Positions 22,967-36,830 of a stretch of DNA of 64,000 bases are shown piece by piece; position 1 is the stretch's first letter, and every line of letters starts with the position of its first letter. The notes under the pieces are model-generated. The model was not told the DNA's origin. It saw nothing but the letters and a program-made list of their open reading frames with translations, and ran no database searches. Source of the DNA: Sebastes aleutianus (taxonomy: Eukaryota > Chordata > Actinopteri > Perciformes > Sebastidae); the NCBI GenBank assembly GCA_916700875.1, contig CAKAKS010000022.1, forward strand, positions 10,903,013 to 10,967,012, read 5' to 3'. A program made the position numbers and the translations under genes.

Positions 22967-23630
22967 TAGGGCTGTCAAAGTTAACGTCTTAACGCAAATT
23001 TGTTTTAACGCAACTATTTTATTTTTTTTAAATGCAACTTTTGTTTTTTAGGTTGTAACGGGCTCAGTCTTAAAGCTAGAGTGAAGATAATGGTATCATA
23101 TGAAACTAGAAAACCTAAGGAATCCATTACCATAACAGTACCAACCATGTCATACTATCTTGTTGAGAGCAAGGTTAAATAACACTCCAAACTTACACTA
23201 CATTTTGGTGAATTTGGCCATTTTCAAAAGGGGTCCCCCTTGACCTCTGACCTCAAGATATGTGAATGAAAATGGGTTCTATGGGTACCCACGAGTCTCC
23301 CCTTTACAGACATGCCCACTTTATGATAATCACATGCAGTTTTGGGGCAAGTCACAGTCAAGTCAGCACACTGACACACTGACAGCTGTTGTTGCCTGTT
23401 GGGCTGCAGTTTGCCATGTTATGATTTTAGCATATTTTTTATGCTAAATGCAGTACCTGTGAGGGTTTCTGGACAATACTTATCATTGTTTTGTGCTGTT
23501 AATTGATTTCCAATAATAAATATATACATACATTGGCATAAAGCAAGCAATCTCCTTTTAAGGTTCATTTTGAACAGATACAAAATGTGATTAATTTGCG
23601 ATTAATTGTGATTAAATATTTGGATTAGAT
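22967..23630. mobile_element. Non-autonomous hAT-like element (TAGGGCTGTCAA end)
   Basis: Left end tagggctgtcaaagttaacg. The interior includes gacctctgacctcaagatat, shared with 13251-13806. The final part has gattaatttgcgattaattg, matching 14029-14295 in opposite orientation. The right terminal repeat is eroded. Confidence 0.7.
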
Positions 23631-26364
23631 TTAACAACAATAATGAAAATTGATTGAACCTTGCAAATGGATTTACGTTTAAAATTTCAAACATTTTCAC
23701 AGAACCACAAGAGAAATTAAAGATGCAATTCCTAAGCTACATTTCACATTTTTTATTATAGGTCTTGAGGCTTAAATTAGGTTTGTAGTGAATGTCGATC
23801 ATGTGTATATAACCCTGTGTGTGTGACCCGTGCATGTCCACACGACATCACATGGTTACGGTTGAAATAGCAACAGAGAGAGAGAGAGCCCAGTGGAGTG
23901 ATGTTTACGTTGTTGTTTGGTACCTCACACGTCAGCGGTACAGTAAGGTTCGCATACAACAGCTGCTGGCGGTCAGAGTCAGTGAAGTGTGGAACATACA
24001 GTACATGCACTATTTGGAGGGATAAAGGCTACTGATACAAGATGAGGTTAATAGTATGCTTGTAGCAGCCATATGTGCATCTGTGAACTCTGCGCTGACA
24101 GACAGCTCTGGACGGGACCGTGCTGTGCAACGCCTTCATGATTCCCAATGAGTGGTGGGGAAACTTTAAAATGAGAAGAGAAACAGTTGAATTGAGGACA
24201 AAAGTTTTGTGCAAAGCAGCCAGCAGCTGATTTACAGTCTGTGTTCCTGTTTGGTGACCCGGTTCTGTCCCAAAATAAGATGTAAACCCTTTGAAAATAA
24301 ACTCTCCCAGACTCATATAAATGACTGACGGGTGTGAAATAGAAGTGTTAACGCTATGAATCATTCGAGGACTTACGGTAGAGTTAACCAAATAAAACAG
24401 AATAAAAACCAGTTGTGTATCGATCCGTAGAATTTAAACCCTTTGCATCAATACTCCAGTTACTGTATGTTAAAAGCCTTTGTCCGTGAAACGTCTCCCT
24501 CAGCATCATCCATCATCATGCTGTGGTTTCTCTGGGCTGCCTAGTGACTAATGCCGGTCACTGAAGGGGAATCTATTGCTGTGACTCGCCGCTGCGGTGG
24601 CGACTCGATGAACAGGAGGCAGGATTGTGATTGATTGAGCGGCGTCTGAGGTATAAAGCAGCTGGCAGGGTTTCCAACTCAATCTTTCTGTCCGTCCGGG
24701 CCGTTCTTCAGCGGCAGGGAGAAGACAAATACTTCTCTTCCCCGTCGTCCTGCCGGACCTGTCTCTCTCTCTCTCCCTCTATTTACCTCCCGTAAGGTCC
24801 TCGTTTACTTTCCACTCCACTCTTGCACTAAAACTGCTGCCTTGTTTCCCCCCCAGCCAAATCCAAACAGGCTCGAACATATTAACTAATCATCCTTGAC
24901 TCTTGGTTTCCAGTGGATTTTGGGCAACTTCAGACAAGTGGAGGTAAAAAAAAATGTGTGAATCATGCTGTTTCTTTGAGTGATTTTAAAGTGCAACGTC
25001 ACTTTGAACAGAAAGTAGAGATTACGAATCTGAAAACAGTCATCATATGACAGCGGATTAGCCTTCCTTTTGCTAATTAATGTTTACAGTTCCCCTCAAA
25101 TATTGTGATTATCACTGAAATAAGTACTTGTGTTGAAAGTCAGCCTTTACGCCTTCACAGACTGACAACATCCCGCTCTTCAGCAACTATATTCTTTCTT
25201 GGTGTCGTCCCAGATTTCACTCCTCTCGCCATCTTCTAAGAGTACGTTAGTGCATGCAAATGAGGATAGGACACAAATTAGGGCAGCAATTGGATTTGAG
25301 TGGGTTTAACTGTAGTAGTGATAGCTTTTTTTTGTTGCCCTTTTTTCTCCGCTTCACTTGACTCAATCTGGAACTACAGAAAAAGGATTGACATGTTCTG
25401 AGCTGAAACCTGATTTGGGATTCAACTTGTCTTTTAGAAAGTCTTGTGACTTGGTCCAATTTCTGGCAGGGGATTGAGTTTATGTTCAAGGTAACATGAT
25501 TCACATTTTTTCAAAGATTTAGTAGCTTAAATTCACAGGGAAGAGACAAAAAAAAGAGACGTGACTTGCTGTCGCGTTGAGGAATAATAAACTGAAGTTT
25601 TATCAAAGCTCAATGGATGCTTCATTGCTTCGCTGAGCTCATTCTCTCAGGTGGCTCGAGGACACACTCCTACACACTAGATGCACACATTTATCTCTTA
25701 ACTCCTGCGCACACACACGCACCTTCACACAGCCAGCGAATTAGCCTAGTCAGCAGTGTCGATTGAGCGCCATGGAAGCGTTTCGTATGTTATAATCACC
25801 ACAGCCTTGCAGAGCATGAAAGATGCATAAATAAAACAGCGAGCGAAGAAAAAAAAAAGGATCAATGGCTCATCCTTGTGTTTCTTGTTTTTAACAGATA
25901 TCCTTCTGTTTCTTCATCACTCATTCCATCACTAGTCCTGTCTATCAGCGGGTTACCTACCTCTCCTCAAGACTTATTCCAAATGAAAGGTTGAAGAGTC
26001 GTCTTCAGTTTGCGCTCCTCTGTTTTCCGCCTGTGTTTTTCTTTTCTCACCGCTCTTCTCTTCTTGCTGTTGCTTTCTCGCTGTCAAAGACAAGTTCGTC
26101 CTCCTTCTCTCCGTCCTCTTCTTCTTCTGTCTTCAACCACGCTTTCCTGGCTTTACTCCTCGCCTCCTCACCACCAGCTTTTGTCTCCCTTTCTCTCACT
26201 CTCTGCAGATTTCCAGCGCTCACCAACTCCTCCTCTTTCTTCAGCTTGCGGCAGCCAGACTACATCTCCTACATGTCTCTGCCTGAGCGCTCGCTCTCTC
26301 GCTCTCTCTACACACTCTCTCTCTCTCTCCCTGCTCTCGCTCTCTTTCTACCCAGTTTACACTC

Positions 26365-26402
26365 CCCCCTCCTCCTCCTCTTCCTCCTCCTCCTCCTCTC
26401 CA
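26365..26402. repeat. (TCC)n low-complexity tract
   Basis: TCC-rich run within a broader C/T-rich stretch (about 25990-26410) that creates long but meaningless open frames on both strands. Confidence 0.85.
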
Positions 26403-26737
26403 TCTCGTCACTATGGAGACGCTGGGCCCGTACAGAGACAAGCTCGTGCTGGTTCACAAGGAGTGTAAATGTGTTGTTTGTGTGAAGCATGAGTTGAGAC
26501 AGTTCAACGGTAACGGTATCATCGTCACAATTACTTCAATGTAAAATTCCGCTGACATAAACTACTAATAAGTATTTTAACCCCACAGTCAAGTCCCATT
26601 TCAACGTTTTCTTTTGAAAGAATAGAACCGGTAGCTGTTTCCCCATGAGAGTAGTATCAGTCTTCTCATCTAACTCTCTGCAAGAAAATGAATAAACATA
26701 TTTCCCAAAATGTCGAACCATTTCTTTAATTATATCC

Positions 26738-27254
26738 TTAAAGGTGCAGTGTGTTGCGATTTGGCGGCATCTAGTGGTGTGGTTGCAGATTGCAACCAAC
26801 TGAGTACCCCTCCGCTCATTCCTCCCTTTCCGAGACTGCGGTAACGTGAGTCGCCGAGTGCAAAACCGCGGTAACGGCAACGGGAGGAGCAACGGAAGTC
26901 AGACGGTGGCTGGCGGTACTACGGTTTTGCACTTTCCGGCTCACGTTACCACAGTTTCACAAGCATTTCAGAGAACTATGGTGGCCTTCAGGTAACGTAA
27001 AGAAGTTGAAAGGCTCTCTCTAGAGTCAGTGTTTGGTTTGTCTGTTCTGGGCTACTGTAGAAACATGGCGGAGCAACATGGCGGACTCCGTGAAGAGTAC
27101 CCACTCCCTATGTAGATATGAAGGGCTTCTAAGCTAACGAAAACACAACGATTCTTAGTTTCCTGTGATTATACACTAATGAAAACATAGTTATGAATAT
27201 TTTATTCCATTTCTGTTAACAGATCCCTCTAAATGTTACACACTGGTCCTTTAA
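26738..27254. mobile_element. piggyBac-like TTAA MITE, full copy
   Basis: TTAA at 26738-26741 and 27251-27254. The ends ttaaaggtgcagtgtg and cacactggtcctttaa are inverted repeats. The interior contains ggcggcatctagtggtgtgg and a cgttacc/ggtaacg-rich segment. No ORF. Same family as 30526 and 48259. Confidence 0.85.
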
Positions 27255-28654
27255 TGATCCTCATCTGAGTATGAAGTATGACTCAGTTTGGTCTATGCAA
27301 AGGCTCTAAATACAATACCCTTATATTAGCCACTGTTGCTATAGAGAAGAAGCCAACTTGAGGCATGAATCAAACACATCGTTGTTGCAATTTGGCTCAA
27401 AACACCTCATCGTACAGTAGTTATTGTCCAACATTAACCCAAAACCCAAGTGAACTAATTCTTTCTACAAAATGTGACTGTCATGTTCAGCTCACTGGGA
27501 ATCGCCGTTCGACTTCTCTCCTTACGTTTCTATGCACACAAACTTGTACCTTTGATATTTTATCAAAGAATCACATATTGTCTATCTGTCATCTTTAGTA
27601 TTGATGATTCAACTGGGAAAAGTTTTAATTTTTAAAAAATCTTTTGGAGCATTTGATTCCCATCCAAGCCCTGGAAGAGCTTAGACTGTAAGTCACCTAA
27701 CATTGTGGCGTAGAAAATGATTAGTTTTACTTTCAGATGCCCAAAATACAGCCTTCCGCCTTGCAACTCTAAGTCATTAGTCGATTGTGTAATCACATCT
27801 TTCTTTACACCTACAGATGCAGACAAGTTTAGGCATTTCGCCGAAAATAGCTCAGAGCAGAGGAGCTCCCATTTATCTGATCCTGATTACTCTTTTGCAA
27901 TGTCCCTTCAGGCCTCATGTACTGTAGACCAACGTCATCACTGAGCATGCTTGCGTAATACATGAATACTCGCCCTAACAACCAGATATTCTAACTCACT
28001 TATGTGTGCTTTTAGAAAATCTATAAACTGACTACAGGACACAACACTAGTGCTTGTGTGCGTGTACATGGTTTGTGCATTAGACTAAACATGTGCATGT
28101 GTTTATGTATGAGAATATATATTTGCAGGCATATCACTGCAAGTGTCACATAAATGAAATCCAACCCACAAAGCTCGACGTCATTCTGCCTATTTCTGTC
28201 TTTTACAAGAGTCTACTTATGTGATCCAATAGGAGAAAAAAACAAAGATAGTGCATGACTCCTCCTTATTGCCTCCTCTCTGAGAAACACTATTAAAGAA
28301 CGATACTATAGATTTCAATTAAGTAAATACACCTTTAAGTGTAATTTAAAATTCCATTTTTTCTAAACATGTTATGGACTGACCTTGGAAACAGCAGATG
28401 AAAACGATGTTATGTGATCGAAAGCTCTAACACAAACACTAAATGGACTTGAGTGATGCCTGCCAATCAATCCAACAGAAATTATAAGGGAAGGATGGAA
28501 GGAAGGAAAATGAGTTGGTAAGAGTCGGTAATTCTTTCAGTCCAACAGAATTTACAAAAATAGTAATTTTTTTGGGGTCAAAAATCTGTAGAAGTGAGTT
28601 TCAAATAAAGGTGCTAAATGAGATTGGGAGCATTTCTATTTACTTCGCAAGGCT

Positions 28655-29055
28655 CTCAACATGGTGATGAAAGAGCCGGCGGCTCGCAGCTAATGGTGCT
28701 AACAGTGGAAAAAATAGCAAAAGTGCTGACAGAGCTAACAGTGTTAACCTTGGGGGGGAACCAGAGGGTGGGTGCTACACTTCCGCAACGGCGCCGTCGG
28801 TCGGTACACCGTTATTGTAACCGCCATAAGAGCGCAGTGAAGAGCGGTGGCCGTGAGCTAGCCAGTGGAGCATGCTCACATGCACAAACATGCACTAAAA
28901 GGCAACAAATCACGGAGAAGCTCAGATTACAACACACACAAAGCTAGAGAGACTTCATTCTCTGCTCAGGGAGACATTACTCCTCTATATCTTTACATAG
29001 ACAAAGGTTGTTTGCTGCTATATCAATGCTCTGAATATCATATAGAGCTCCTTTA
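28655..29055. repeat. Dispersed repeat sharing its end with 62445-62625
   Basis: The last 185 bp closely match 62445-62625 (shared agacattactcctctatatc, then tagagctcctttaa versus tagagaacctttaa). It ends at cctttaa, like other TTAA elements here, so it is probably also a DNA-transposon derivative. Confidence 0.65.
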
Positions 29056-29896
29056 ATATGATTTATTATTGAAAGGAAGACAGAAAGCTGAGATCCTGAG
29101 CAAACTCCTACAGAGTTTAACAAGTGAGGATGTTGACTGCGAAGCAGCAGACCAGCAGCTACAGCTTCACAACTGGGCCACAGGTTCAGGGTGCGCTGTG
29201 TGGGTCACACACATTATCTCCCGATACCTCCCACACTATCTCCAGCACGGTGAGCGCTACGACGGGAAGTGCAAACGCCAAATAAGGCTGCAGGAGTGCG
29301 ATATCAGCAGGCAGGGACGGTGAAGTACACTGCAGTCCTGAGGCAAAACCACCCACACGAAAAGCTACTACTCACTCCTTTTTTTTCACACATACTGTAC
29401 ATGTACTTTATCCTCGCACATTTCAACACATCAGACATGTATGAAAAACCTTCACGTGTGTGACAGCCGCATTTGCATACTCTCGCATGTAAACGCCTTT
29501 TTTGAGTGTGAAAACTCATGAATCTGAGACGGAGTAAACTAAATAACGGAAGTGTGGATGCATGTGTATTATTGCATGATGTATAGGGTTTAATCCTGCA
29601 GTGTCTAACGAAGGCAGGAACCATCTGGTGTTGGGATGTGAGACAATCTGTCCATTTGGAGAGGTGACAAAGAAGGTGATAAGCACAGGAACATAACACA
29701 CACACACACACATTAAGTATTTGGAATAGTGTCAGGAAAAGGCAATCCAGTACACACACACATTTCATTTATACCAAGTGCACATATCTCTAGTCTCTAT
29801 GGTAACTAGTAGCCGTCATGGCAACGGAGTACAAGCGGTAGAAGAAAGGATGAACTCTCATGACTGTCCTCAATTTATTTTGGACCCCTCGTACAG

Positions 29897-29899
<3 letters not shown>

Positions 29900-29927
<28 letters not shown>

Positions 29928-29928
29928 A
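29900..29928. repeat. (CA)n microsatellite
   Basis: Perfect CA run of about 29 bp. A weaker CA-rich patch lies at about 30068-30086. Confidence 0.9.
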
Positions 29929-30525
29929 GTAGTGTTAGTCATTTTGAGGTTTTCAGAACACAGTCCCAGTTTTGAGTGCGAATACCTCCTGAAATGACAT
30001 GTTGTAATAATAGCGGGGAATGCAGGGACAAGTGAGGACATGCAGGTGAATCACACACGCGCATATACACCCACACACACACACACCTACACAGTGAACA
30101 CAGACTAACACGCCTTCACATGCAAGATACAGACATGAAGAAGCAGAGAAAGGGGTTGCGAGATGATCGACACGAGAGGAGAAATACAGCGGTGGAAAGT
30201 ACATCCACACAAGCGCTGCACTTAAGTAAAATATTTAGGTGCTTGTACTTTACTTGAGCGTCTCCATTTTATGCGAGTTTCAGTTCACTTCATTCCAGAG
30301 GGAAGTACTGCAGGTTTTACTCCACTACATTTATCTGACAGCTAGAGTTACTTTACAGATTTTACATACAAAACGATGATGATCAGCTTATAAAATATGA
30401 TGCACCATTATAGATTAAACTACGCAAGAGTATATCAATAAGTAAAAACACTGCTTACATGTTAATGCATCAGTAATAATAATTAAAGTGGCCACGCTGC
30501 AAAACAAATACCTTTTTTTTATACT

Positions 30526-30705
30526 TTAAAGGGACAGTGTATAGGATTTGGCAGCATCTAGTGGTGTGGTTGCAGATTGCAACCAACTGAGTACCCCTCC
30601 ACTGCAAAACCGCACTCAGAGGCCATCCTTACCATAATAACTGTACTTTAGGTGTAGCAGAAGTCAGAAGGTGGCTGGCGGTACCGCGGTTTAGCACTCT
30701 GCAGC
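30526..30705. mobile_element. Truncated piggyBac-like TTAA MITE
   Basis: Begins ttaaagggacagtgta and continues with the 26738 family interior (cagcatctagtggtgtggtt) for about 180 bp before similarity fades. Confidence 0.75.
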
Positions 30706-31049
30706 TCAAAAATTGGAGAATTGCACATCATTGTTTGGCTGAACTTCTCATAACTCCTACATACTGTATATGCAACCTGTGTCAAGGTGTTGCAAGTAAA
30801 CACTGCAGGTAATTTTTCAAGTCAATGAGCAGAACTACTTTACAGCAACACAACACAACACAACACTGTACTGGCAGGAATTAACACATGGAGAACGTTG
30901 ATCTGTCAAATACTTCCTCTGGATTAGCCCAAAACTATCTGGTTATTTTATGTATGAACTGTTTCTTAATTATGACTTAATTATATCGCTGTGGCAACAT
31001 TTATTTTTCATATACTACGATATAACTTTATCTATATCACAACGTTTCA

Positions 31050-31402
31050 CAGCGTTTCCTAACCTGGTGGAGGGGACTCCTACATGGGGTCGTGAGATTA
31101 ATCTAGTGGGCCACAAAATGACTTTCCAGCTAGGAAAATCATTTAAAACTATATTCTATTAAACAAAATGATGTACATTTTTCAGACTTTTTATCTAATA
31201 TTTGCTTCTTTCTTGTGAAATACTGCAATTTCTCTCTTTCAGCCCTCCAAAAAATATTCAAATCAAATAACCTGAGAGGAAAAAAATCCCTCTTTGACAG
31301 AGCTGCTCACAATTTATAGACATGCAACCCATCGCAAAGGGCAGCCGTGAGATGTCGCTTTATATTAAGAGCGTCACAACCAGAAAAGGTTGGTAACCAC
31401 TG
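31050..31402. mobile_element. hAT-like MITE (CAGTGGTT-type ends)
   Basis: Left end cagcgtttcctaacc and right end ggttggtaaccactg form imperfect inverted repeats of the cagtggttcccaacc type. Short, no ORF. No clear target duplication. Confidence 0.6.
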
Positions 31403-33660
31403 ATCTAAAGAAACAAGTACCAGAAAGACTTCACTTCCTTTAAACTCGGACCGTCAATCAAATGCTACCACTCAAGATATACACTCTCACACAAACACCA
31501 TTTGAAGGCGCCCTCCTCCGTGATATCAGGGTCCACTCATCTAGAAAACATTAAGGGAATTGTTCCCTGAGGACCAGAAACTATCTGCACTCCACCGTCA
31601 TGAACATGGCTTTCCAAAACGAAATCCAATTCTAATTGCTTCGCTCTGGGCTCTCTGAGGACTCACTTGAAACGAGAGCATTTTGCAGCCTTGACGCAGT
31701 TGTTTTGTACTTTCCTCGCCTGGAGACAAGGTGGTCAGACTGAAGTGAGAGGCAGCAGCACCACCATGTGGATCTATACACGATGTGTCTGCAGCTCTCT
31801 GCACTGCAGGGAAATGAATATGTATATGAGGGGTGCATTCATCTACTGCTGGATAAAAGAGACGCCTCGAAACAATAATCAAATATAAAAACATTATAAA
31901 TGCTTTTTGGCATTAGAAGCATTATCATCTGATTTATGTCCATCTTTATATTTAAGTGTATTTCTCACCATCCTGGTTGAAAATTAAATGTCATATTCAT
32001 TCATGTGTTTGTGTCTTTTTTGCTGTATTTACTCAACTTCCCCACATGGACCAATCAAATGTCTGTCTGGCTAAAGCTATGTTATAATTTATATAATTTT
32101 AATTTTTTTAATTATGCTTATACATTTTAAAATACAAATTAATGAACTTGTGTTGGGACAATTTTTTCTTTTTTTTTAATACTTATTTTTTATACTATTG
32201 CAGGGGTGCAGGAGTTAAATACATTTATACTTGCTTACATATGATGTTGTTCATACTTATATTATGGCTACAATATTTATGTATTTTATAGTAAAAAAGT
32301 AGAATTGATTCTAAATTAGAAAAAAAAATAAAGAAATAAAGAAAGTAATAACATAGGTAAATACAAGGAAATAAATTAAGGATGAAAATAATAATAATAA
32401 TTAAATTAAATTAAGATCAAAACAGCAAAAAAGAAAAACAAGAAATAATAATAATAATAAATACATATATTGTACAAATCTTAATGAAATATTTTGAAAT
32501 TCCTTGTTTTAACAGAACAATCAAGAGTTTTCTTCCAGTTAAAAATTGATAATCAGCCTGACAGTATTAATGGTGTTTGATGTTGCACAATGAAGTTTTT
32601 CAAACTCAGTCCAGATCCAGCTAAGACGTTCCCCTCTCACAGCCTGTGTTGAGGCCCGAAGCTTTATTAAGCCAAGATTACAGCATGAGAGTAAATTATT
32701 CTCGAGACCGCTGACAGATTTTACCAGGAGACTTGTGATATTAAAAGCAGGCCGATAGAGTCATAATGTCCTGCCATTATTACATTCTCAAGTACCTGAC
32801 ATAACGCTCTAAATTAGTTTGGGTTCAGGGGGAAATTAAGGGCACAAAGCAGCTTAAATAGCAGCTCCCTGAAGACAAAGACGCTCAAAAACTGCTGCAC
32901 ACACAGTACAACGTTTAATCCGTTTACTCCGTCTGACATGAAGGAATGCAAGGAGATACTCATTTGTTCTCTAGTAACCACCGAATGTTTCATACCCTAC
33001 TTGATAAATGACTTAAGGATTAATTACTAATGAAAGTGGTCACTTATTAATTTTCTATTAATCATGTTAGCACTATAGGTGAAGGCAAATTGGCTCAGTA
33101 CATTCAGTGGACTGTGATTAGTTTAATGTTTGCATAATGTAAAAAAAAAAAATCCAATTATAAGCAGTATGTGCACACTTACATTACTCATCCGTTTTTA
33201 ATAATTAATTTGTATTAATTATTAACATTAATTGAATAATTTAAAGGTAGAAAAGTCTAATTTAATGAGTTTTCATTTCAGGTCTCAAGACTTTTAATTC
33301 CCACTCTACTATAAAATACAGCACATGGCTTTTCTTTCTGTCCCATGAATAATTATATATACATTGATTAACTGTAAATTATGTACACCTTATTCTATGA
33401 TGTGAAACTGGTGTTGGCATAGTACCTTTTGCAATAAATGTCTGATTTATTACACGTCTTATTTTTGCAGTTTTGGCCATAATTTTTATCAGTAATAATA
33501 AAACTGCACTGAGCAAGTTGAGTTCTGAGATGTGGGAATAAAAGGAAGTCTGATGGGGCAAGAAACTCGACCATACAGGTTTTAAATAAACCACCCGGTA
33601 AGACAAACTTATTATGAGGTGAAAACAAAAGCCAGCAGTAAAGTTATTACACAAACAGTA

Positions 33661-34728
33661 TACAGACGTAGGCAAAATTGTTGGTACTCTTCCGTTAAAG
33701 AAAGAAAACCCCACAATGGTCACTGAAATAACTTGAAACTGACAAAAGTAATAATAAATAAAAATTTACTGAAAATTAACTAATGAAAATCAGCTGTTGC
33801 TTTTGAATTGTGGTTCAACAGAATCATTTTAAAAAACAAACTGATGAAACTGGCCTAGACAAAAATGATGGTAGCCCTAGAAAAGATTGAAAATAATTTG
33901 ACCATAGGGACATATTAAACTAAGGTGTGTCCTGTAAATAGCATCACAGGTATCTTCAAACTTGTAATCAGTCAGTCTGCCTATTTAAAGGGTGAAAAGT
34001 AGTCACTGTGCTGTTTGGTATCATGGTGTGTACCACACTGAACATGGACCACAGAAAGCTAAGGAGAGAGTTGTCTCAGGAGATTAGAAAGAACATTATA
34101 GACCTTCATGTTAAAGGTAAAGGCTATAAGACCATCTCCAAGCAGCTTGACGTTCCTGTGACTACAGCTGCACATATTATTCAGAAGTTTAAGGTCCATG
34201 GGACTGTAGCCAACCTCCCTGGACGTGGCCGCAAGGGGAAAATTGATGACAAATCGAAGAGACGGATAATACGAATGGTAACCAAAGAGCCCAGAACAAC
34301 TTCCAAAGAGATTAGAGGTGAACTCCAAGGTCAAGGTACATCAGTGTCCGATCGCACCATCCGTCACTGTTTGAGCCAAAGTGGACTTAATGGAAGACGA
34401 CCCAGGAGGACACCAAATCATAAAAAAGCGAGACTGGAATTTGCCAAAATGCATATTGACAAGCCACAAAGCTTCTGGGAGAATGTCCTTTGGACAGATG
34501 AGACAAAACTGGAGCTTTTTGGCAAGTCACATCAGCTCTATGTTCACAGACGAAGAGATGAAGCATCCAAAGAAAAGAACACTGTACCTAATGTGAAACA
34601 TGGAGGAGGCTCGGTTATGTTATGGGGCTGCTTTGCTGCATCTGGCACAGGGTGTCTTGAATCTGTGCCGGGTACAATGAAATCTGAAGACTATCAAGGC
34701 ATTCTGGAGCGAAATGTGCTGCCAGTGT
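33661..34728 (+). mobile_element. Tc1-like transposon, 3'-truncated
   Basis: The left end at about 33661 (tacagacgtaggcaaaattg, next to a TA target) and the long untranslated leader match a fish Tc1 family. The transposase gene follows from 34008. Homology stops at about 34728. The rest of the catalytic domain and the right inverted repeat were not found downstream. The element is antisense to anks1b. Confidence 0.85.
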
Positions 34729-34796
34729 CAATGATTTTGCATCTGAGTTTTCTTAATTTCCTAAAAGGCTTTTCTACCGCTCACTGCTGTAAATAA
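34008..34796 (+). pseudogene. Tc1/mariner transposase, truncated
   Basis: A 262-codon open frame. The family start is probably the internal Met at codon 5 or 12 (MDHRKLRRELSQEIRKNI). Residues about 15-130 form the paired-like double helix-turn-helix DNA-binding region, with the GRGRKGKIDDKSKRR hook. The catalytic core begins normally with LWTDETKLELFG, which carries the first Asp of the DD34E triad. The frame then leaves the family after ERNVLPVS, about 240 residues in, so the second Asp and the Glu are absent. The last 21 codons are unrelated sequence. A four-residue deletion before NHKKARLEFAK is likely by comparison with remembered family members. Full-length relatives have about 340 residues. 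It cannot be a functional transposase but could still bind its own terminal repeats. Confidence 0.9.
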
Positions 34797-35919
34797 CAAA
34801 GTTACTCACACGGTTAAAGTTATATATGTTGGCGTTTAGCCTTTCAAAAACAACATTTTCGCTGCGTTCAGAAAACTGTTTGCTCTGCTGATTTCTGCGC
34901 TGCACACAAAGGGAGGCCACAACATCAGCTACACATTCATAAAAAATATATAAGATAATGATAATGCTTGTCTACCTTAACAACACAGTTTACGTATTTT
35001 TATAAGTGCTGATTTATTAAATCAAGAGTGAAACATGATGCCGAATTTAGCAGAAGAGCTCAGTAATATATAACTATATTGACAATGTTGCCAGGTAATA
35101 AACATTTTCAGTGTCTGATAACCAATAATGATATATGATATGACATAAGTACATGTACGGCAAGAACATATAGTTCAAGGTGTGCTTACTTCTCATTGGA
35201 ATTTTTATAGAGAAAGAAATATAAAATATGTATTTATTATAAAATAAAGAAATATACATATCCATGACAGTATCTGTCTGAGAAAATTATGACTAAAACA
35301 CTGACTAAAATTACACTAAATCGCAGTTCCATTGACTAAATCTACACTTAAATAATACAAAATGACAAATTTGACTTTAAAGCAGCTACAATTTTCAATA
35401 AGCGACTAAAACAAAATTTCAAATTCTTGTCAAAATTAACACTGATATGTTATTACATAAAAAATAACAGCAAGAAATTAATGTTATAAAACTGAGATTA
35501 AAGTGTTGTTTATTTTCTGTAGATGTAATTTTAACCAATTAAGAAAAAGAGTTCCGTATTTGGGACCCCTGTATCTTGTTGAAAACTGGCCTCTGATTTC
35601 ACACACATGAAACATGTTTGGGAAGATGAAGTTTAGGTGTTAGAAATTAAGAAATTATGGTACAAAAATAAAAACAAAAGTTTTAATAAACTGGGATAGT
35701 CCGTAAATATCCTTTCTATGGACTAAATGTAACAGTTAACCTGGACCAGGTGTAACGCTGATGAGTCAGTCTAGTCACATAAAACCTGAGACACACTCAA
35801 TATACTGCAGACAGAGAGAGCTGCAGCTGCTCTCTGTCTGAATGTCAGGATTAAAAGGTGTTTTGAGATGCTTTTCTAATCCCACAGCAGCAGGACTGCA
35901 TATATGTGCCCAATCAAAA

Positions 35920-35921
<2 letters not shown>

Positions 35922-35969
<48 letters not shown>
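35922..35969. repeat. (CA)n microsatellite
   Basis: Perfect CA run of about 48 bp. Confidence 0.97.
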
Positions 35970-35972
<3 letters not shown>

Positions 35973-36118
35973 TATCCCTCTAAAATGCTCCAACAATGCT
36001 AAACGCTCCTCCCTCGTCTCCCTGGACACCACAGCATCTGTTGCCCATAGCGATTATCTGGTGATTACATGAACGCAGCGGACAAATTCTATTTTAAAAG
36101 ACTCATTGTCCTCTTTTC

Positions 36119-36139
36119 CCTCTCTCTCTCTCTCTCTCT
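36119..36139. repeat. (CT)n microsatellite
   Basis: Short CT run of about 21 bp. Confidence 0.85.
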
Positions 36140-36398
36140 GTCCATCCCCTCGTTTCTCTTACATCTATATGTCCTTCCCCACATCACTATTTATTATCAC
36201 TACAACATCTCTTTCAACACACACACACCTCTCTCTCTCAGGTACAGCCGTGACCTCTCCAGCAGCCCAGAGACTACTTCAGTGACAGTGTACTGCTGCA
36301 GTGGCACGCAGTCATGAGGACAGCTTGTACAGCAGACACATACGCTCTTTCACATACGCTCCCGCATGGCTGATAAGATCTACTTCAAATGAATAGAC

Positions 36399-36530
36399 TA
36401 CATGGACAAAAGCATGTAGACACCTGAACATTACACCCATGTGGCTCACAGTCTGCGTTCTACTTCATCCCAAAGGTGTTGGATGGGGATGAGGTAAGGG
36501 CTCTGTGCAGGCCCGTCAACGGGTAACTTT
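36399..36530. mobile_element. End fragment of a second Tc1-like family
   Basis: Begins tacatggacaaaagcatgta and includes ggtgttggatggggatgagg and gggctctgtgcaggccc, recognised as the terminal part of a common fish Tc1/mariner family. Only about 130 bp remain. Confidence 0.65.
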
Positions 36531-36830
36531 ATTTGCCTTCCTAATAATTTCCAAGGACGATTCCTGGACATAACTATAAAATGAGTCTCTTTTTGAAGCA
36601 ACTTTTTTCAGCATTTCTTGTTGAAGAGTCACAAAGCTCAGTCAAATGTTGGGATGATCCCACCGTTTCTTTGATCTAGATCCTTCACTATTGTGAACTG
36701 TTGTTTTGTATGTCTTTGTTTCTTTTAATGTAACATCAACCTGCCCATGGACTCCCAATGTAAAATCTCTCTCTGGCTAAATCTGACACATTTACACTGT
36801 TTGTCTATCCTGAAAAATAAAATAATAAAG

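Noticed and set aside
25991..26485. Two overlapping 150-165 codon ORFs on the plus strand
   Set aside because: Produced by Ser/Leu codons of a long TCC/CT low-complexity stretch, with no recognisable protein features.
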